The notes under the pieces are model-generated. The model worked only from the letters and a program-made list of their open reading frames with translations, was not told the DNA's origin and did no database searches. From contig NZ_QWJJ01000008.1 in assembly GCF_003575965.1 (NCBI RefSeq), forward strand, positions 62,001 to 126,000: a stretch of 64,000 nucleotides of DNA. Direction: 5' to 3'. This stretch comes from Pseudooceanicola sediminis (lineage in GTDB: Bacteria > Pseudomonadota > Alphaproteobacteria > Rhodobacterales > Rhodobacteraceae). A program made the translations under genes and the position numbers. The stretch's first letter is position 1, and the number at the start of each line of letters is the position of its first letter. Below are positions 51,741 to 60,490 of the stretch, piece after piece.

Positions 51741-52531
51741 CTCGCCTGCGTTATATTCTGGACACCCGAAAACCGCGCAAGATCGGGCTGATCGTCTTGC
51801 AGGCGGATGAAACCATCGAGCTGGATTTCCGCAGACTGTTCCCGCACGAGATCGAGCTGTTCGTCAGCCGGATCCCGTCGGGCGCGGACCTGACGCAGGA
51901 CAGCATCGGAGAGATGGCGCACAACCTGAGCGATGCGGCGCGCCTGCTGCCCCAGCCCGCCAGTATGCGGGGGGTGTATTTCGGGCTGGATGCGATCGGA
52001 TATGCCTGCACTTCGGCGACGGCACAGATCGGCACGGCCAATGTCGCCCGGCTGATCCTGGACGGGGCGCTGACGCAATACGTGAGCGAACCCGTCTCGG
52101 CCCTGATTGCCGCCTGCCGCCGGCTGGACATCCGCCGCCTGGGCATCCTGTCGCCCTATGTCGCGCCGATTTCGGCCCGGTTGCGGGCGGTGCTGCGCGC
52201 CCAGGATATCGAGACACCGGCCTTTGCATCGTTCGAGGAATCCAGCGAAGCCCGCGTCGTGCGCATTTCCGCGCAATCGGTCTATGACGGGGCGCTGGCC
52301 GTCGCGGCGCAAGCCCCGGCTGATGCCCCCCTTGAGGGGTTGTTCCTGTCCTGCACGAACCTGCGCACCCTGGACGTGATCCCCGCGCTGGAGGATCATC
52401 TGGGCATTCCGGTCTTTTCCTCGAACCAGGTGCTGGCCTGGGATCTGCTGTGGCATACCCAACGCATGAGCGAGCCTGCGACCTTCGTCATTCCCGGGCG
52501 GCTGGGCCATACCTCTCCCACCCGCCCCTGA
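51737..52531 (+). CDS. Asp/Glu racemase superfamily protein (maleate isomerase-like)
   Basis: 264-aa protein with the two-Cys layout of the Asp/Glu racemase, maleate isomerase and arylmalonate decarboxylase families: AIGYACTSATAQIG near residue 85 and GLFLSCTNLRTLDVIPALE near 200. KIGLIVLQADETIELDFRRLFP near the start resembles maleate cis-trans isomerases. Coupled to the M24 gene and divergent from a Pot-type importer; probably part of the same catabolic route. Confidence 0.87.
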   Translation: MTRLRYILDTRKPRKIGLIVLQADETIELDFRRLFPHEIELFVSRIPSGADLTQDSIGEMAHNLSDAARLLPQPASMRGVYFGLDAIGYACTSATAQIGTANVARLILDGALTQYVSEPVSALIAACRRLDIRRLGILSPYVAPISARLRAVLRAQDIETPAFASFEESSEARVVRISAQSVYDGALAVAAQAPADAPLEGLFLSCTNLRTLDVIPALEDHLGIPVFSSNQVLAWDLLWHTQRMSEPATFVIPGRLGHTSPTRP

Positions 52532-52554
52532 AGCTTGGGCCTGAAGCTTGGGCC
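52529..52554 (+). repeat. Two tandem 13-base repeats
   Basis: TGAAGCTTGGGCC twice; the first copy supplies the stop codon of the racemase-family gene. Confidence 0.6.
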
Positions 52555-52757
52555 TGAGAGGTGGGCTGAGCGGATTGGTGCGCGCGCCGGTGGCGCGGGT
52601 GATTTGCGCGCTGAAGGATGGGCAGGCGGATGGCGACCAGCTGGGCGGCAGGTGGATGAGCGGTGGTTGGCGCAGAGGCGCGCCATCCCCGCGCAGCTTC
52701 GGAACATGTTGCGGCGGTCCCGTGTTGAATCGGTAGTGTTCCAAGGAGGATGCACCC

Positions 52758-53138
52758 ATGACAGACAAGACGCACGAAAGTGCCCTCATCCCGCCCGAGG
52801 TCCAGCGCAAGAAGGGTCGGACCATCAACCAGATGGCCCAGCAGATCGACCCGGCCGGGCGGCATCGCCGCGATGTCAACGCCAATGCGCAGGGACCGGA
52901 GAACACCAAGCAACCCGGAAACCTGCCCGAAGACACCGCCACCCATGGCCCCGACGCAAAAGGAGCCGCACCTTTGGGCGAACGCGCAACCACGCACAAG
53001 ACGGGTCACAAGCAAGGGCACAAGACGGTCCGAGACGCAGGCCCCGGCGAGATGGAGAACCCGCCACGCACCTGGGACATCACCGACGAAGAGGGCGATG
53101 AATCCTTTCCCGCCAGCGACCCGCCCGCCAATTACTGA
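52758..53138 (+). CDS. Small hydrophilic protein with C-terminal SFPASDPP motif
   Basis: 126-aa highly polar protein rich in Asn, His, Lys and Gly, probably disordered. It ends in DEEGDESFPASDPPANY; short proteins with this SFPASDPP tail are common in proteobacteria. Function unknown; the composition suggests a stress role but this is a guess. A strong AAGGAGG site precedes the ATG. Confidence 0.8.
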   Translation: MTDKTHESALIPPEVQRKKGRTINQMAQQIDPAGRHRRDVNANAQGPENTKQPGNLPEDTATHGPDAKGAAPLGERATTHKTGHKQGHKTVRDAGPGEMENPPRTWDITDEEGDESFPASDPPANY

Positions 53139-53282
53139 GGCGCGGTATTTGCCCGACCGGGGGCGCGCGGGGTCGATCGGTGGCAGTCTCGGTGGAAGTC
53201 GGTGGAAGCTGTTGGCGACAGGGCCGATGGACTGGCTTGAAAGATCGGCCTGAGTGGCAAAGATGCGCCTGACTGGCGCGCC

Positions 53283-54296
53283 TCAGCCAGGGGTCGGTGG
53301 GGGTGCCACGCTGGCCCGGGTGATCAGTTCGACCTCGATCACTTCTGAGGGGCCGGACAGGCTGCCTGCCGCGATCATGTCGAGCAACAGTTCCGCCGAC
53401 CGGGTGCCGATGATCGTGCGCGGCTGGCGGATCGTCGTCAGGCCGGGTGTCAGGTGCTGGGCAACCTCGATATTGTCGAAGCCGACGATCGAGATGTCGC
53501 CGGGCACCGACAGGCCGGCACGATGCACCGCCCCCATGAAGCCGACCGCCATTTCGTCCGAGGCGCAGAACAGCGCGGTGGGGCGATCGGGCAATGCCAT
53601 CCAGCGGCGGGCTGCGGCCGCGCCGGAATCCATGGTGAAATCGCCTTCGAGGATCCAGTCGGGGTGCGCGATCAGCCCGAGGGCGGACAGCGCGGCGTGA
53701 TACCCCGCCAGGCGTTCCGTCGTCAGCACGTTGGCCGGTGGACCCGAGAGAAAGCCGATGGCGCGGTGCCCTGCCCCGGCCAGGTGATTTACCGCCAGGG
53801 CCGCGCCATGGCGGTTGTCGACCGTGATGCTGGGCAGGTCGTCCTCCATCCATTCCGAAACGAGCAGCACCGGCGGACGGCCCGGCACGTTCAGGCTGTC
53901 ACGGGACAGGGTGCCGTCGAACAGGATCAGCCCGTCGGCGTTGCCCGACGTCAGGTGATAACCCAGGCGGTCGTCGGGATCGGTGCCGGTTTGCGTGTCG
54001 GCAACAAGCAGGCCCAGCCCCGCCTCGGTCAGGACCGCCGACATGCCCGCGAAGATCTGCGAAAAGAACGGGTTGGCAAGGTTGGGCACCAGCGCGATCA
54101 CGCTGCCGGTGCGCTGGCGGCGCAGATTCGCGGCCAACGTGTTGATGCGATAACCGGTATCGGCGACAGCCCGCAGAACCGACTCGCGCGTCGCGGGGGC
54201 CACGACCGAGGGTTTGGACAAGGTCCGGCTGACGGTCGCGGTCGACACCCCGGCCACGCGCGCAACATCTTGGATTGTGGCCGTTTTTCGATCCAT
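53283..54296 (-). CDS. LacI family transcriptional regulator
   Basis: 337-aa repressor. DNA-binding domain residues 5-60 (ATIQDVARVAGVSTATVSRTLSKPSVVAPATRESVLRAV) and hinge, then a sugar-binding domain like periplasmic binding proteins. Divergent from the isomerase/dehydrogenase/ABC operon it probably controls through the palindromes in the shared promoter region. Confidence 0.93.
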   Translation of the reverse strand: MDRKTATIQDVARVAGVSTATVSRTLSKPSVVAPATRESVLRAVADTGYRINTLAANLRRQRTGSVIALVPNLANPFFSQIFAGMSAVLTEAGLGLLVADTQTGTDPDDRLGYHLTSGNADGLILFDGTLSRDSLNVPGRPPVLLVSEWMEDDLPSITVDNRHGAALAVNHLAGAGHRAIGFLSGPPANVLTTERLAGYHAALSALGLIAHPDWILEGDFTMDSGAAAARRWMALPDRPTALFCASDEMAVGFMGAVHRAGLSVPGDISIVGFDNIEVAQHLTPGLTTIRQPRTIIGTRSAELLLDMIAAGSLSGPSEVIEVELITRASVAPPPTPG

Positions 54297-54340
54297 TCAG
54301 GCATCCTTTTGGCGCGCACAATGACCTGCAATCTGTCTAT

Positions 54341-54354
54341 TGTAAACGATTGCA
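54341..54354. promoter_or_regulatory. LacI-family operator candidate 1
   Basis: TGTAAACGATTGCA matches the LacI/GalR-type pattern TGTAANCGNTTNCA with a central CG. Located between the divergent regulator and operon. Confidence 0.65.
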
Positions 54355-54372
54355 CGTTGTGTAAACTGCCAA

Positions 54373-54384
54373 GTAATCGATTAC
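54373..54384. promoter_or_regulatory. LacI-family operator candidate 2
   Basis: GTAATCGATTAC, perfect 12-base palindrome with central CG, 31 bases (centre to centre) from the first site, about three helical turns. Confidence 0.65.
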
Positions 54385-54448
54385 ATGGGCCTGTTTGCGC
54401 TTGAGGAGGCGGAAACCGGCGGGACATGGCGACGCGTGGGGGGAGAAC

Positions 54449-55507
54449 ATGCAGACATTGAAGGGCCCGGCCCTATTCCTGGCGCAATTCGCCGGTGACA
54501 CGGCGCCGTTCGACACATGGCAGGGCATTTGCCGCTGGGCGGCTGATCGCGGCTATGCCGGTGTGCAGGTGCCCAGTTGGGAAGGCCGCCTGATCGACCT
54601 TGCCCAGGCCGCCGAGAGCACGGGATATTGCGACGACTGGAAGGGCCAGGCCGCCGATTGCGGTGTCGAGGTGACGGAGCTGACGTGCCATTTGCAGGGT
54701 CAGCTGGTCGCCGTCCACCCGGCCTATGACGCCGCGTTCGACGGGTTCGCCGCCCCCGAGGTGCGCGGCAACCCCAAGGCGCGGCAAGCCTGGGCGGTGG
54801 ATCAGGTGGAAAAGACCATCCGTGCCTCGGCCAACCTTGGCCTGAGCGCGGTGGGGACGTTTTCCGGCGCGCTCGCCTGGCCCTATATCTATCCCTGGCC
54901 GCAGCGCCCCGCAGGCTTGGTCGAAGCGGCGTTCGACGAGCTGGCGAAACGCTGGCATCCGCTGCTGGATCTGGCCGAGGAGAACGGGATCGATCTGTGC
55001 TACGAGATCCACCCCGGCGAGGATCTGCATGACGGTGTCAGCTTCGAGATGTTCCTGGATCGCGTCGGCCAGCACGCCCGCGCCAAGATGCTGTATGACC
55101 CGAGCCACTACGTGCTGCAATGCCTCGATTACCTCGACAATCTCGACATTTACGCCGAACGGATCGGGATGTTCCACGTCAAGGATGCCGAATTCAATCC
55201 GACCGGGCGGCAGGGGGTCTATGGCGGCTTTCAGTCCTGGGTGGACCGCGCGGGGCGGTTCCGCAGCCTCGGCGATGGTCAGGTCGATTTCGGGGCGGTG
55301 TTTTCCAAGCTGACGGCGATGGATTTCGGCGGCTGGGCCGTGGTCGAATGGGAATGCGCGATGAAGCACCCCGAGGATGGCGCCCGCGAAGGCGCGGCCT
55401 TCGTGCGCGATCACATCATCCGCGTGACGCCACATGCCTTTGACGATTTCGCCGATGCGGGCGCGGATCAGGCCGCCATTCGCAAGATGCTGGGCCTGGG
55501 CCAATGA
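54449..55507 (+). CDS. Sugar phosphate isomerase/epimerase family protein
   Basis: 352-aa TIM-barrel enzyme (xylose isomerase-like AP endonuclease fold). Metal and catalytic blocks: DLCYEIHPGEDLHD near residue 190 (Glu, His), MLYDPSHYVLQ near 215 (Asp, His), IGMFHVKDAEFNPTG near 240 (His, Asp) and WAVVEWECAMKHPEDGA near 295 (Glu). GGGGAG precedes the ATG. Likely isomerises or epimerises a sugar or inositol derivative imported by the following ABC system. Confidence 0.9.
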   Translation: MQTLKGPALFLAQFAGDTAPFDTWQGICRWAADRGYAGVQVPSWEGRLIDLAQAAESTGYCDDWKGQAADCGVEVTELTCHLQGQLVAVHPAYDAAFDGFAAPEVRGNPKARQAWAVDQVEKTIRASANLGLSAVGTFSGALAWPYIYPWPQRPAGLVEAAFDELAKRWHPLLDLAEENGIDLCYEIHPGEDLHDGVSFEMFLDRVGQHARAKMLYDPSHYVLQCLDYLDNLDIYAERIGMFHVKDAEFNPTGRQGVYGGFQSWVDRAGRFRSLGDGQVDFGAVFSKLTAMDFGGWAVVEWECAMKHPEDGAREGAAFVRDHIIRVTPHAFDDFADAGADQAAIRKMLGLGQ

Positions 55508-56661
55508 GCCGGTTCGAAGGACGCAGCGGCCCGATACGCCTGGGTATGGTAGGGGGTGGTCAGGGCGCGTTGATCGGATCCGTGCACCGCGTCGCCGCGC
55601 GGCTGGATGGCGATTATGCGCTGGTGGCGGGGGCGCTGTCGGCCTCGCCCGAGCGGGCGCAGGCCTCGGGGGTGGATGCGGGGTTGGCGGCGGACCGGAT
55701 CTATGACGATTTCACCGCCATGGCACAGCGCGAGGCGCGGCTGAAGGATGGGATCGAGGCGGTTGCGATCGTCACGCCGAACCACCTGCACCTGCCCGTC
55801 GCGCGCGAATTCCTGAAACGCGGCATCCACGTGATCTGCGACAAGCCGCTGACCGGCACGCTGGCGGATGCAAAGAAATTGCAGGCGGCGGCGGAAAAGT
55901 CGGAGGCCCTGTTCGTGCTGACGCACACCTATTCCGGCTACCCCATGGTGCGAGAGGCACAGGCCCGTGTCGCCAGTGGTGAGTTGGGCGATATCCGTCT
56001 GGTGCAGGTGGAATACGCGCAGGACTGGCTGGCCGAGGCCCCTGCCCCGGACAACAAGCAGGCCGCATGGCGCACCGACCCCGCGCGCAGCGGTGTGGGC
56101 GGCGCGATTGCCGACATCGGCACCCATGCCTGGCATCTGGCGCGGTTCATAACCGGGTTGCAGCCCGAGGCGCTGGCCGCAGATCTGCAAAGCTTTGTGC
56201 CTGGCCGGACGCTGGACGACAATGCCCATGTGATGATGCGCTTTGCCGGGGGCGCACGCGGGATGCTGTGGTCGAGCCAGGTTGCGGCAGGCCAGGAAAA
56301 TGCCCTGCGTATCCGTGTCTACGGCACCCGGGCCGGGCTGGAGTGGGAACAGGAGCATCCAAACCAGCTGTCGATCACGCCTCTGGGGGGCGCGCGCTGC
56401 GTGATCACCCCCGGACTGGCGGGGAACACGGATGCCTCGGCCCGGCTGGTGCGGGTGCCTGCGGGCCATCCGGAGGGGTATTTCGAAGCCTTTGCCAACC
56501 TGTACCGGGAGGCGGCCAGCGCGATCCGGGCACATCGCACCGGCGCGGCGCTGCCCGAGGGCGTTGTCTTTCCGTCCGTTGCCGACGGGGTCGAGGGTGT
56601 CGCCTTTGTCGAGGCCTGCGTGCGGTCGTCGGCGCGCGACGCGAAATGGGTGACGCTGTGA
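55504..56661 (+). CDS. Gfo/Idh/MocA family oxidoreductase
   Basis: 385-aa NAD(P)-dependent sugar or inositol dehydrogenase. Rossmann motif GMVGGGQGALIGSVH near residue 14, catalytic CDKPLTG with Lys near 115, IADIGTHAWHLARFITG near 205 with the Asp/His pair, typical of MocA relatives. ATGA overlap with the isomerase gene and GTGA overlap with the ABC ATPase gene. Confidence 0.93.
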   Translation: MSRFEGRSGPIRLGMVGGGQGALIGSVHRVAARLDGDYALVAGALSASPERAQASGVDAGLAADRIYDDFTAMAQREARLKDGIEAVAIVTPNHLHLPVAREFLKRGIHVICDKPLTGTLADAKKLQAAAEKSEALFVLTHTYSGYPMVREAQARVASGELGDIRLVQVEYAQDWLAEAPAPDNKQAAWRTDPARSGVGGAIADIGTHAWHLARFITGLQPEALAADLQSFVPGRTLDDNAHVMMRFAGGARGMLWSSQVAAGQENALRIRVYGTRAGLEWEQEHPNQLSITPLGGARCVITPGLAGNTDASARLVRVPAGHPEGYFEAFANLYREAASAIRAHRTGAALPEGVVFPSVADGVEGVAFVEACVRSSARDAKWVTL

Positions 56662-58178
56662 GCGACATGCCCCAGGGAACAAGCGTTCTGGAAGGGCGCG
56701 GCATCATCCGCCGTTTCGGCCCCATTCAGGTGTTGCACGGCGTCGATTTTGCGCTGAACGCGGGCGAGGTCCATGCGCTGATCGGAGAGAACGGCGCCGG
56801 CAAGTCGACGATGATGAAGATCCTCGGCGGCTATCTGTCGCCCTCGGAGGGCGAGTTGCTGCTGGACGGCGCGCCGGTGCGGTTCACGGACCAGCGGCAG
56901 GCCGAGGATGCGGGCATCCTGATGATTCACCAGGAGTTCAACCTGGCCCTGCAACTGAGCGTCGAGGAGAACATCTTTCTGGGGCGCGAGCTGCGGCGCG
57001 GCCCTTTTCTGGACAAGGCCGCGATGCGGGACGCCGCGCGCGACCTGCTGGCGCGGCTGGATTGCCATGTCGATCCGCGCACGCGCATCCGCGACCTGTC
57101 GGTACCGAACCGGCAGATGGTCGAGATTGCCCGCGCCCTGGGGCGGCGGGCGCGGGTGTTGATCATGGACGAACCGACAGCGGTGCTGACCAACCGCGAG
57201 ACCGATACCCTGCTGACGCAGATCGACCGGCTGCGCGAAAACGGCACGGCGATCCTGTATACCTCGCACAAGCTGGACGAGATCCGGCGGATCGCGGACC
57301 GCGTGACGGTGTTGCGCGACGGCACGCAGGTGCTGAGCCGGGAGGCCGAGGGGTTCACGGAAGATCAGATGGCCGAGGCGATGGTGGGCCGCGAGTTGAG
57401 CGATCTGTTCCCCGCCAAGGCGGTGCCGCACGATGAGGTCGTGCTGGAGGTCGACGGGCTGACGGTGCCGGGGCGCGTGCGCGATGCGTCCTTTACCCTG
57501 CGGCGCGGCGAGGTCCTGGGCTTTGCCGGGCTGGTCGGCGCTGGGCGCACCGAGTTGATGGAGGGCATCGTCGGCCTGCGCCCCTCCACGGGTCGCGTGC
57601 GGGTGATGGGCAAGGTTTTGAAGCCGGGGTCGGTTCTGGCCGCGCGCGAGGCCGGTCTGGTTTACCTGACCGAGGACCGCAAGGAAAAGGGCCTGCTGCT
57701 GGGCAAGAACCTGACGCAGAACCTGACCCTGCTGGCACTGGACAGGTTCGGGCATATCCGCATCGACAAGCCCGCCGAAGACCGCGCGCTGAGCGAGGCG
57801 ATCACGGATTTCGACATCCGCGTCAAGGATCGCGCCATGCTGGCGGGCAGCCTGTCGGGGGGCAACCAGCAAAAGCTGCTGCTGGCCAAGACCATGCTGG
57901 CCGAGCCTGAGATCGTCATCATCGACGAGCCGACGCGCGGCATCGACATCGGCACCAAGCAACAGATCTATGAATTCATCGCGGCCCTGGCGGCGGCCGG
58001 CAAGAGCGTGATCGTGGTGTCATCCGAACTGCCCGAGGTGATCGGGCTGGCATCGCGCGTCATCGTCATGGGCCGCGGCCATATCGCCGGAGAGCTGACC
58101 GGCACGGACATCACAGAAGATGCAATCCTGCGGCGAGCCATGGGCGTGACCGACGACAGGGAGGAAATATCCGCATGA
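56658..58178 (+). CDS. Ribose/galactose-type ABC transporter ATPase (two ATPase domains)
   Basis: 506-aa RbsA/MglA-like protein. First domain Walker A GENGAGKST near residue 44 and Walker B LIMDEPTAVL near 170; second domain with degenerate Walker A GLVGAGRTEL near 295, signature LSGGNQQK near 395 and Walker B IIDEPTRGIDIG near 420. A GTG at 56658 overlapping the previous stop is taken as start; ATG at 56667 is possible. Confidence 0.93.
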   Translation: MSDMPQGTSVLEGRGIIRRFGPIQVLHGVDFALNAGEVHALIGENGAGKSTMMKILGGYLSPSEGELLLDGAPVRFTDQRQAEDAGILMIHQEFNLALQLSVEENIFLGRELRRGPFLDKAAMRDAARDLLARLDCHVDPRTRIRDLSVPNRQMVEIARALGRRARVLIMDEPTAVLTNRETDTLLTQIDRLRENGTAILYTSHKLDEIRRIADRVTVLRDGTQVLSREAEGFTEDQMAEAMVGRELSDLFPAKAVPHDEVVLEVDGLTVPGRVRDASFTLRRGEVLGFAGLVGAGRTELMEGIVGLRPSTGRVRVMGKVLKPGSVLAAREAGLVYLTEDRKEKGLLLGKNLTQNLTLLALDRFGHIRIDKPAEDRALSEAITDFDIRVKDRAMLAGSLSGGNQQKLLLAKTMLAEPEIVIIDEPTRGIDIGTKQQIYEFIAALAAAGKSVIVVSSELPEVIGLASRVIVMGRGHIAGELTGTDITEDAILRRAMGVTDDREEISA

Positions 58179-59182
58179 GCAATGCAACAGACATCGCGGC
58201 CGAGGCCCCTGCCCCGCGCCGTCGTTTCAGCCTGCATGTGCTGGGGCCGGTGCTGGCGCTGATCGCCCTGATCGCGCTTGGCGCCTCGCTGAACTCGAAC
58301 TTTCTGGGCTATGGCAACGTCACCAACGTGCTGGCGCGGTCATCGTTCATCGGGATCATCGCCGTGGGCATGACCTTCGTGATCACCGCCGGGGGCATCG
58401 ACCTGTCGGTGGGGTCGATGGCGGCCTTTGTCGCCGGGGTGATGATCATGTCGATGAACGCGCTGGTGCCGGTGCTGGGCATCGGCGTGGCGCTGGTGCT
58501 GGCAGGCATGGGGGTGGCGCTGATTGCCGGCCTCGCGGCGGGGCTGTTGAACGGGGTGCTGATCGCAAAGGTCAGGATCGAGGCGTTCATCGTGACGCTG
58601 GGGGCGATGGGGATCTATCGCAGCCTTGTCACCTGGCTGGCCGATGGCGGCACGCTGTCGCTGAACTTCGAGGCGCGCGGATTTTACCGCCCGGTCTATT
58701 ACGACGGGATCCTGGGTGTGACCTGGCCGATCATCGTTTTCGCGCTGGTCGCCATCCTGGGCGAACTGGCGATGCGGCACACGCCCTTTGGCCGCCATTG
58801 CGCCGCGCTTGGCGCGAACGAACAGGTCGCACGCTACTCGGCGGTCAAGGTCGACCGGCTGCGCATGGCCACTTACGTTGTGCTGGGCCTGCTGGTTGGC
58901 CTCGCGACGATCATGTACGTGCCACGCCTCGGCTCGGCCTCGGGTTCGACCGGGGTGCTGTGGGAGCTGGAGGCGATCGCCGCGGTGATCATCGGCGGCA
59001 CCGTCCTGAAGGGTGGATACGGCCGGGTGTGGGGCACCGTCGTCGGTGTGCTGATCCTGAGCCTGATCGACAATATTCTCAACCTCGCCTCGATCGTGTC
59101 GCCGTATCTGAACGGCGCGATCCAGGGCGTGATCGTGATACTCGCTGTTGTCTTGCAGCGAGAGGGAAAGTCCACCGACTAG
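58175..59182 (+). CDS. Ribose-type ABC transporter permease (RbsC family)
   Basis: 335-aa permease with eight to ten membrane segments. Signatures: GMTFVITAGGIDLSVGSMAAFVAGV near residue 65, GLLNGVLIAKVRIEAFIVTLGAMGIYRSL near 120 and ELEAIAAVIIGGTVLKGGYGRVWGTVVG near 270. The ATG overlaps the ATPase stop (ATGA). Confidence 0.94.
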   Translation: MSNATDIAAEAPAPRRRFSLHVLGPVLALIALIALGASLNSNFLGYGNVTNVLARSSFIGIIAVGMTFVITAGGIDLSVGSMAAFVAGVMIMSMNALVPVLGIGVALVLAGMGVALIAGLAAGLLNGVLIAKVRIEAFIVTLGAMGIYRSLVTWLADGGTLSLNFEARGFYRPVYYDGILGVTWPIIVFALVAILGELAMRHTPFGRHCAALGANEQVARYSAVKVDRLRMATYVVLGLLVGLATIMYVPRLGSASGSTGVLWELEAIAAVIIGGTVLKGGYGRVWGTVVGVLILSLIDNILNLASIVSPYLNGAIQGVIVILAVVLQREGKSTD

Positions 59183-59204
59183 GTGGCAATAGGGAGGAAG
59201 AAAC

Positions 59205-60161
59205 ATGAAACGCAGAGATATCTTCAAGGGGGCGGCCGTTGCCGTTGCCCTGGCGGCCAGCGGCCCGGCCATGGCGCAGGACGAAAGCTATACCATCGGG
59301 GTTGCCATCCCCTCGGCCACCCACGGCTTCATGGGCGGGCTGAACTATCACGCCCAGGCCGCCATCGAACGGCTGGAGGCAACCTATCCCCAGCTTGACT
59401 TCGTGCTGGCCACGGCAGGCGACGCGGGCAAGATGGTGAACGACATCGAGGACATGGTTGCCACCCGCGACATCGATGCGCTGGTCGTGCTGCCGTTTGA
59501 ATCCGAGCCGCTGACCTCGCCCGTGCAGGCGGTCAAGGACGCCGGGATCTGGGTCACCGTGGTCGACCGGGGTCTGTCGGTTCCGGGGATCGAGGATCTG
59601 TACGTTGCGGGCGACAACACCGGCTTTGGCCGCGTCGCGGGCGAATATTTCGCCGAAACGCTGAAAGAAGGCGACAACATCGTGGTTCTGCGCGGCATCC
59701 CGACGACGCTGGACAATGAACGCGTCGACGCGTTCAGCGCGGCGATCGAGGGGTCGGGCATCAATGTGCTGGACATGCAGCACGGCAACTGGAATCGCGA
59801 CGACGCGTTCAACGTGATGCAGGATTTCCTGTCGAAATACGACGACATCGACGCAGTCTGGGCGGCAGATGACGACATGGCCATCGGCGTGCTGGAAGCC
59901 ATTGCGCAGGCAGGCCGCGACGACGAGATGTGGGTGGTCGGCGGCGCCGGCATGAAGGAGATCATCAAGCGCATCATGGACGGCGACCCGCAGCTGCCGG
60001 TCAACGTCACCTATCCGCCCGCGCAGATCGCAACGGCAATCGAGCTGACCGCGCTTGGCCTCGTGTCCGCCACGCCAGTGTCTGGCCGTTTCATCATCGG
60101 CAGCCAACGCGTCACCCCCGATAATGCGGCGCAGTTCTATTTTCCCGACAGCCCGTTCTAA
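59205..60161 (+). CDS. Ribose-type ABC substrate-binding protein (RbsB family)
   Basis: 318-aa periplasmic sugar-binding protein. Signal peptide MKRRDIFKGAAVAVALAASGPAMAQ. Mature start YTIGVAIPSATHGFMGGLNYHAQAA, then DIEDMVATRDIDALVVLPFES and VWAADDDMAIGVLEAI, typical of the family. AGGGAGGAA precedes the ATG. Last gene of the operon, followed by a strong hairpin. Confidence 0.94.
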   Translation: MKRRDIFKGAAVAVALAASGPAMAQDESYTIGVAIPSATHGFMGGLNYHAQAAIERLEATYPQLDFVLATAGDAGKMVNDIEDMVATRDIDALVVLPFESEPLTSPVQAVKDAGIWVTVVDRGLSVPGIEDLYVAGDNTGFGRVAGEYFAETLKEGDNIVVLRGIPTTLDNERVDAFSAAIEGSGINVLDMQHGNWNRDDAFNVMQDFLSKYDDIDAVWAADDDMAIGVLEAIAQAGRDDEMWVVGGAGMKEIIKRIMDGDPQLPVNVTYPPAQIATAIELTALGLVSATPVSGRFIIGSQRVTPDNAAQFYFPDSPF

Positions 60162-60189
60162 GGCCTGAGAGAACTGAAAAAGGTACCCC

Positions 60190-60213
60190 GGCCCGCGGCA
60201 AATGCTGCGGGCC
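60190..60213 (+). terminator. Terminator hairpin of the sugar operon
   Basis: Seven-base stem GGCCCGC / GCGGGCC with a ten-base loop that can form three further pairs, 28 bases after the stop; a short T-run follows at 60223. Confidence 0.6.
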
Positions 60214-60490
60214 GATTGCGTTTGTCGACATGGCCACGGTGCGACGCCGCCCCGGCACGTGGGGCGCAGATCAGCCCCACCCGCGACGCAGCGGCATCCT
60301 TGCAACAGGTCGGCGTGATTTTTCGCGCAAAGGATAGCTTGTTTATTGCTCCGTCCTAGGTACTGCTTGTCTCAAGTCTCGCCTTGCAGGTTGCATTTTC
60401 GCATAAGTATGCAGGCTCGGCTCGGGGATGAACGCAAGCCTGATTGTATTCATCTGCCGGAGGCCTGCTGTTTGGTGAAACGGAGTTGGT
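60214..60490. other. Upstream region of the MHYT signalling gene
   Basis: Gene-free. AT-richer from 60315 to 60490 and probably contains the promoter; no distinct operator noticed. Confidence 0.4.
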
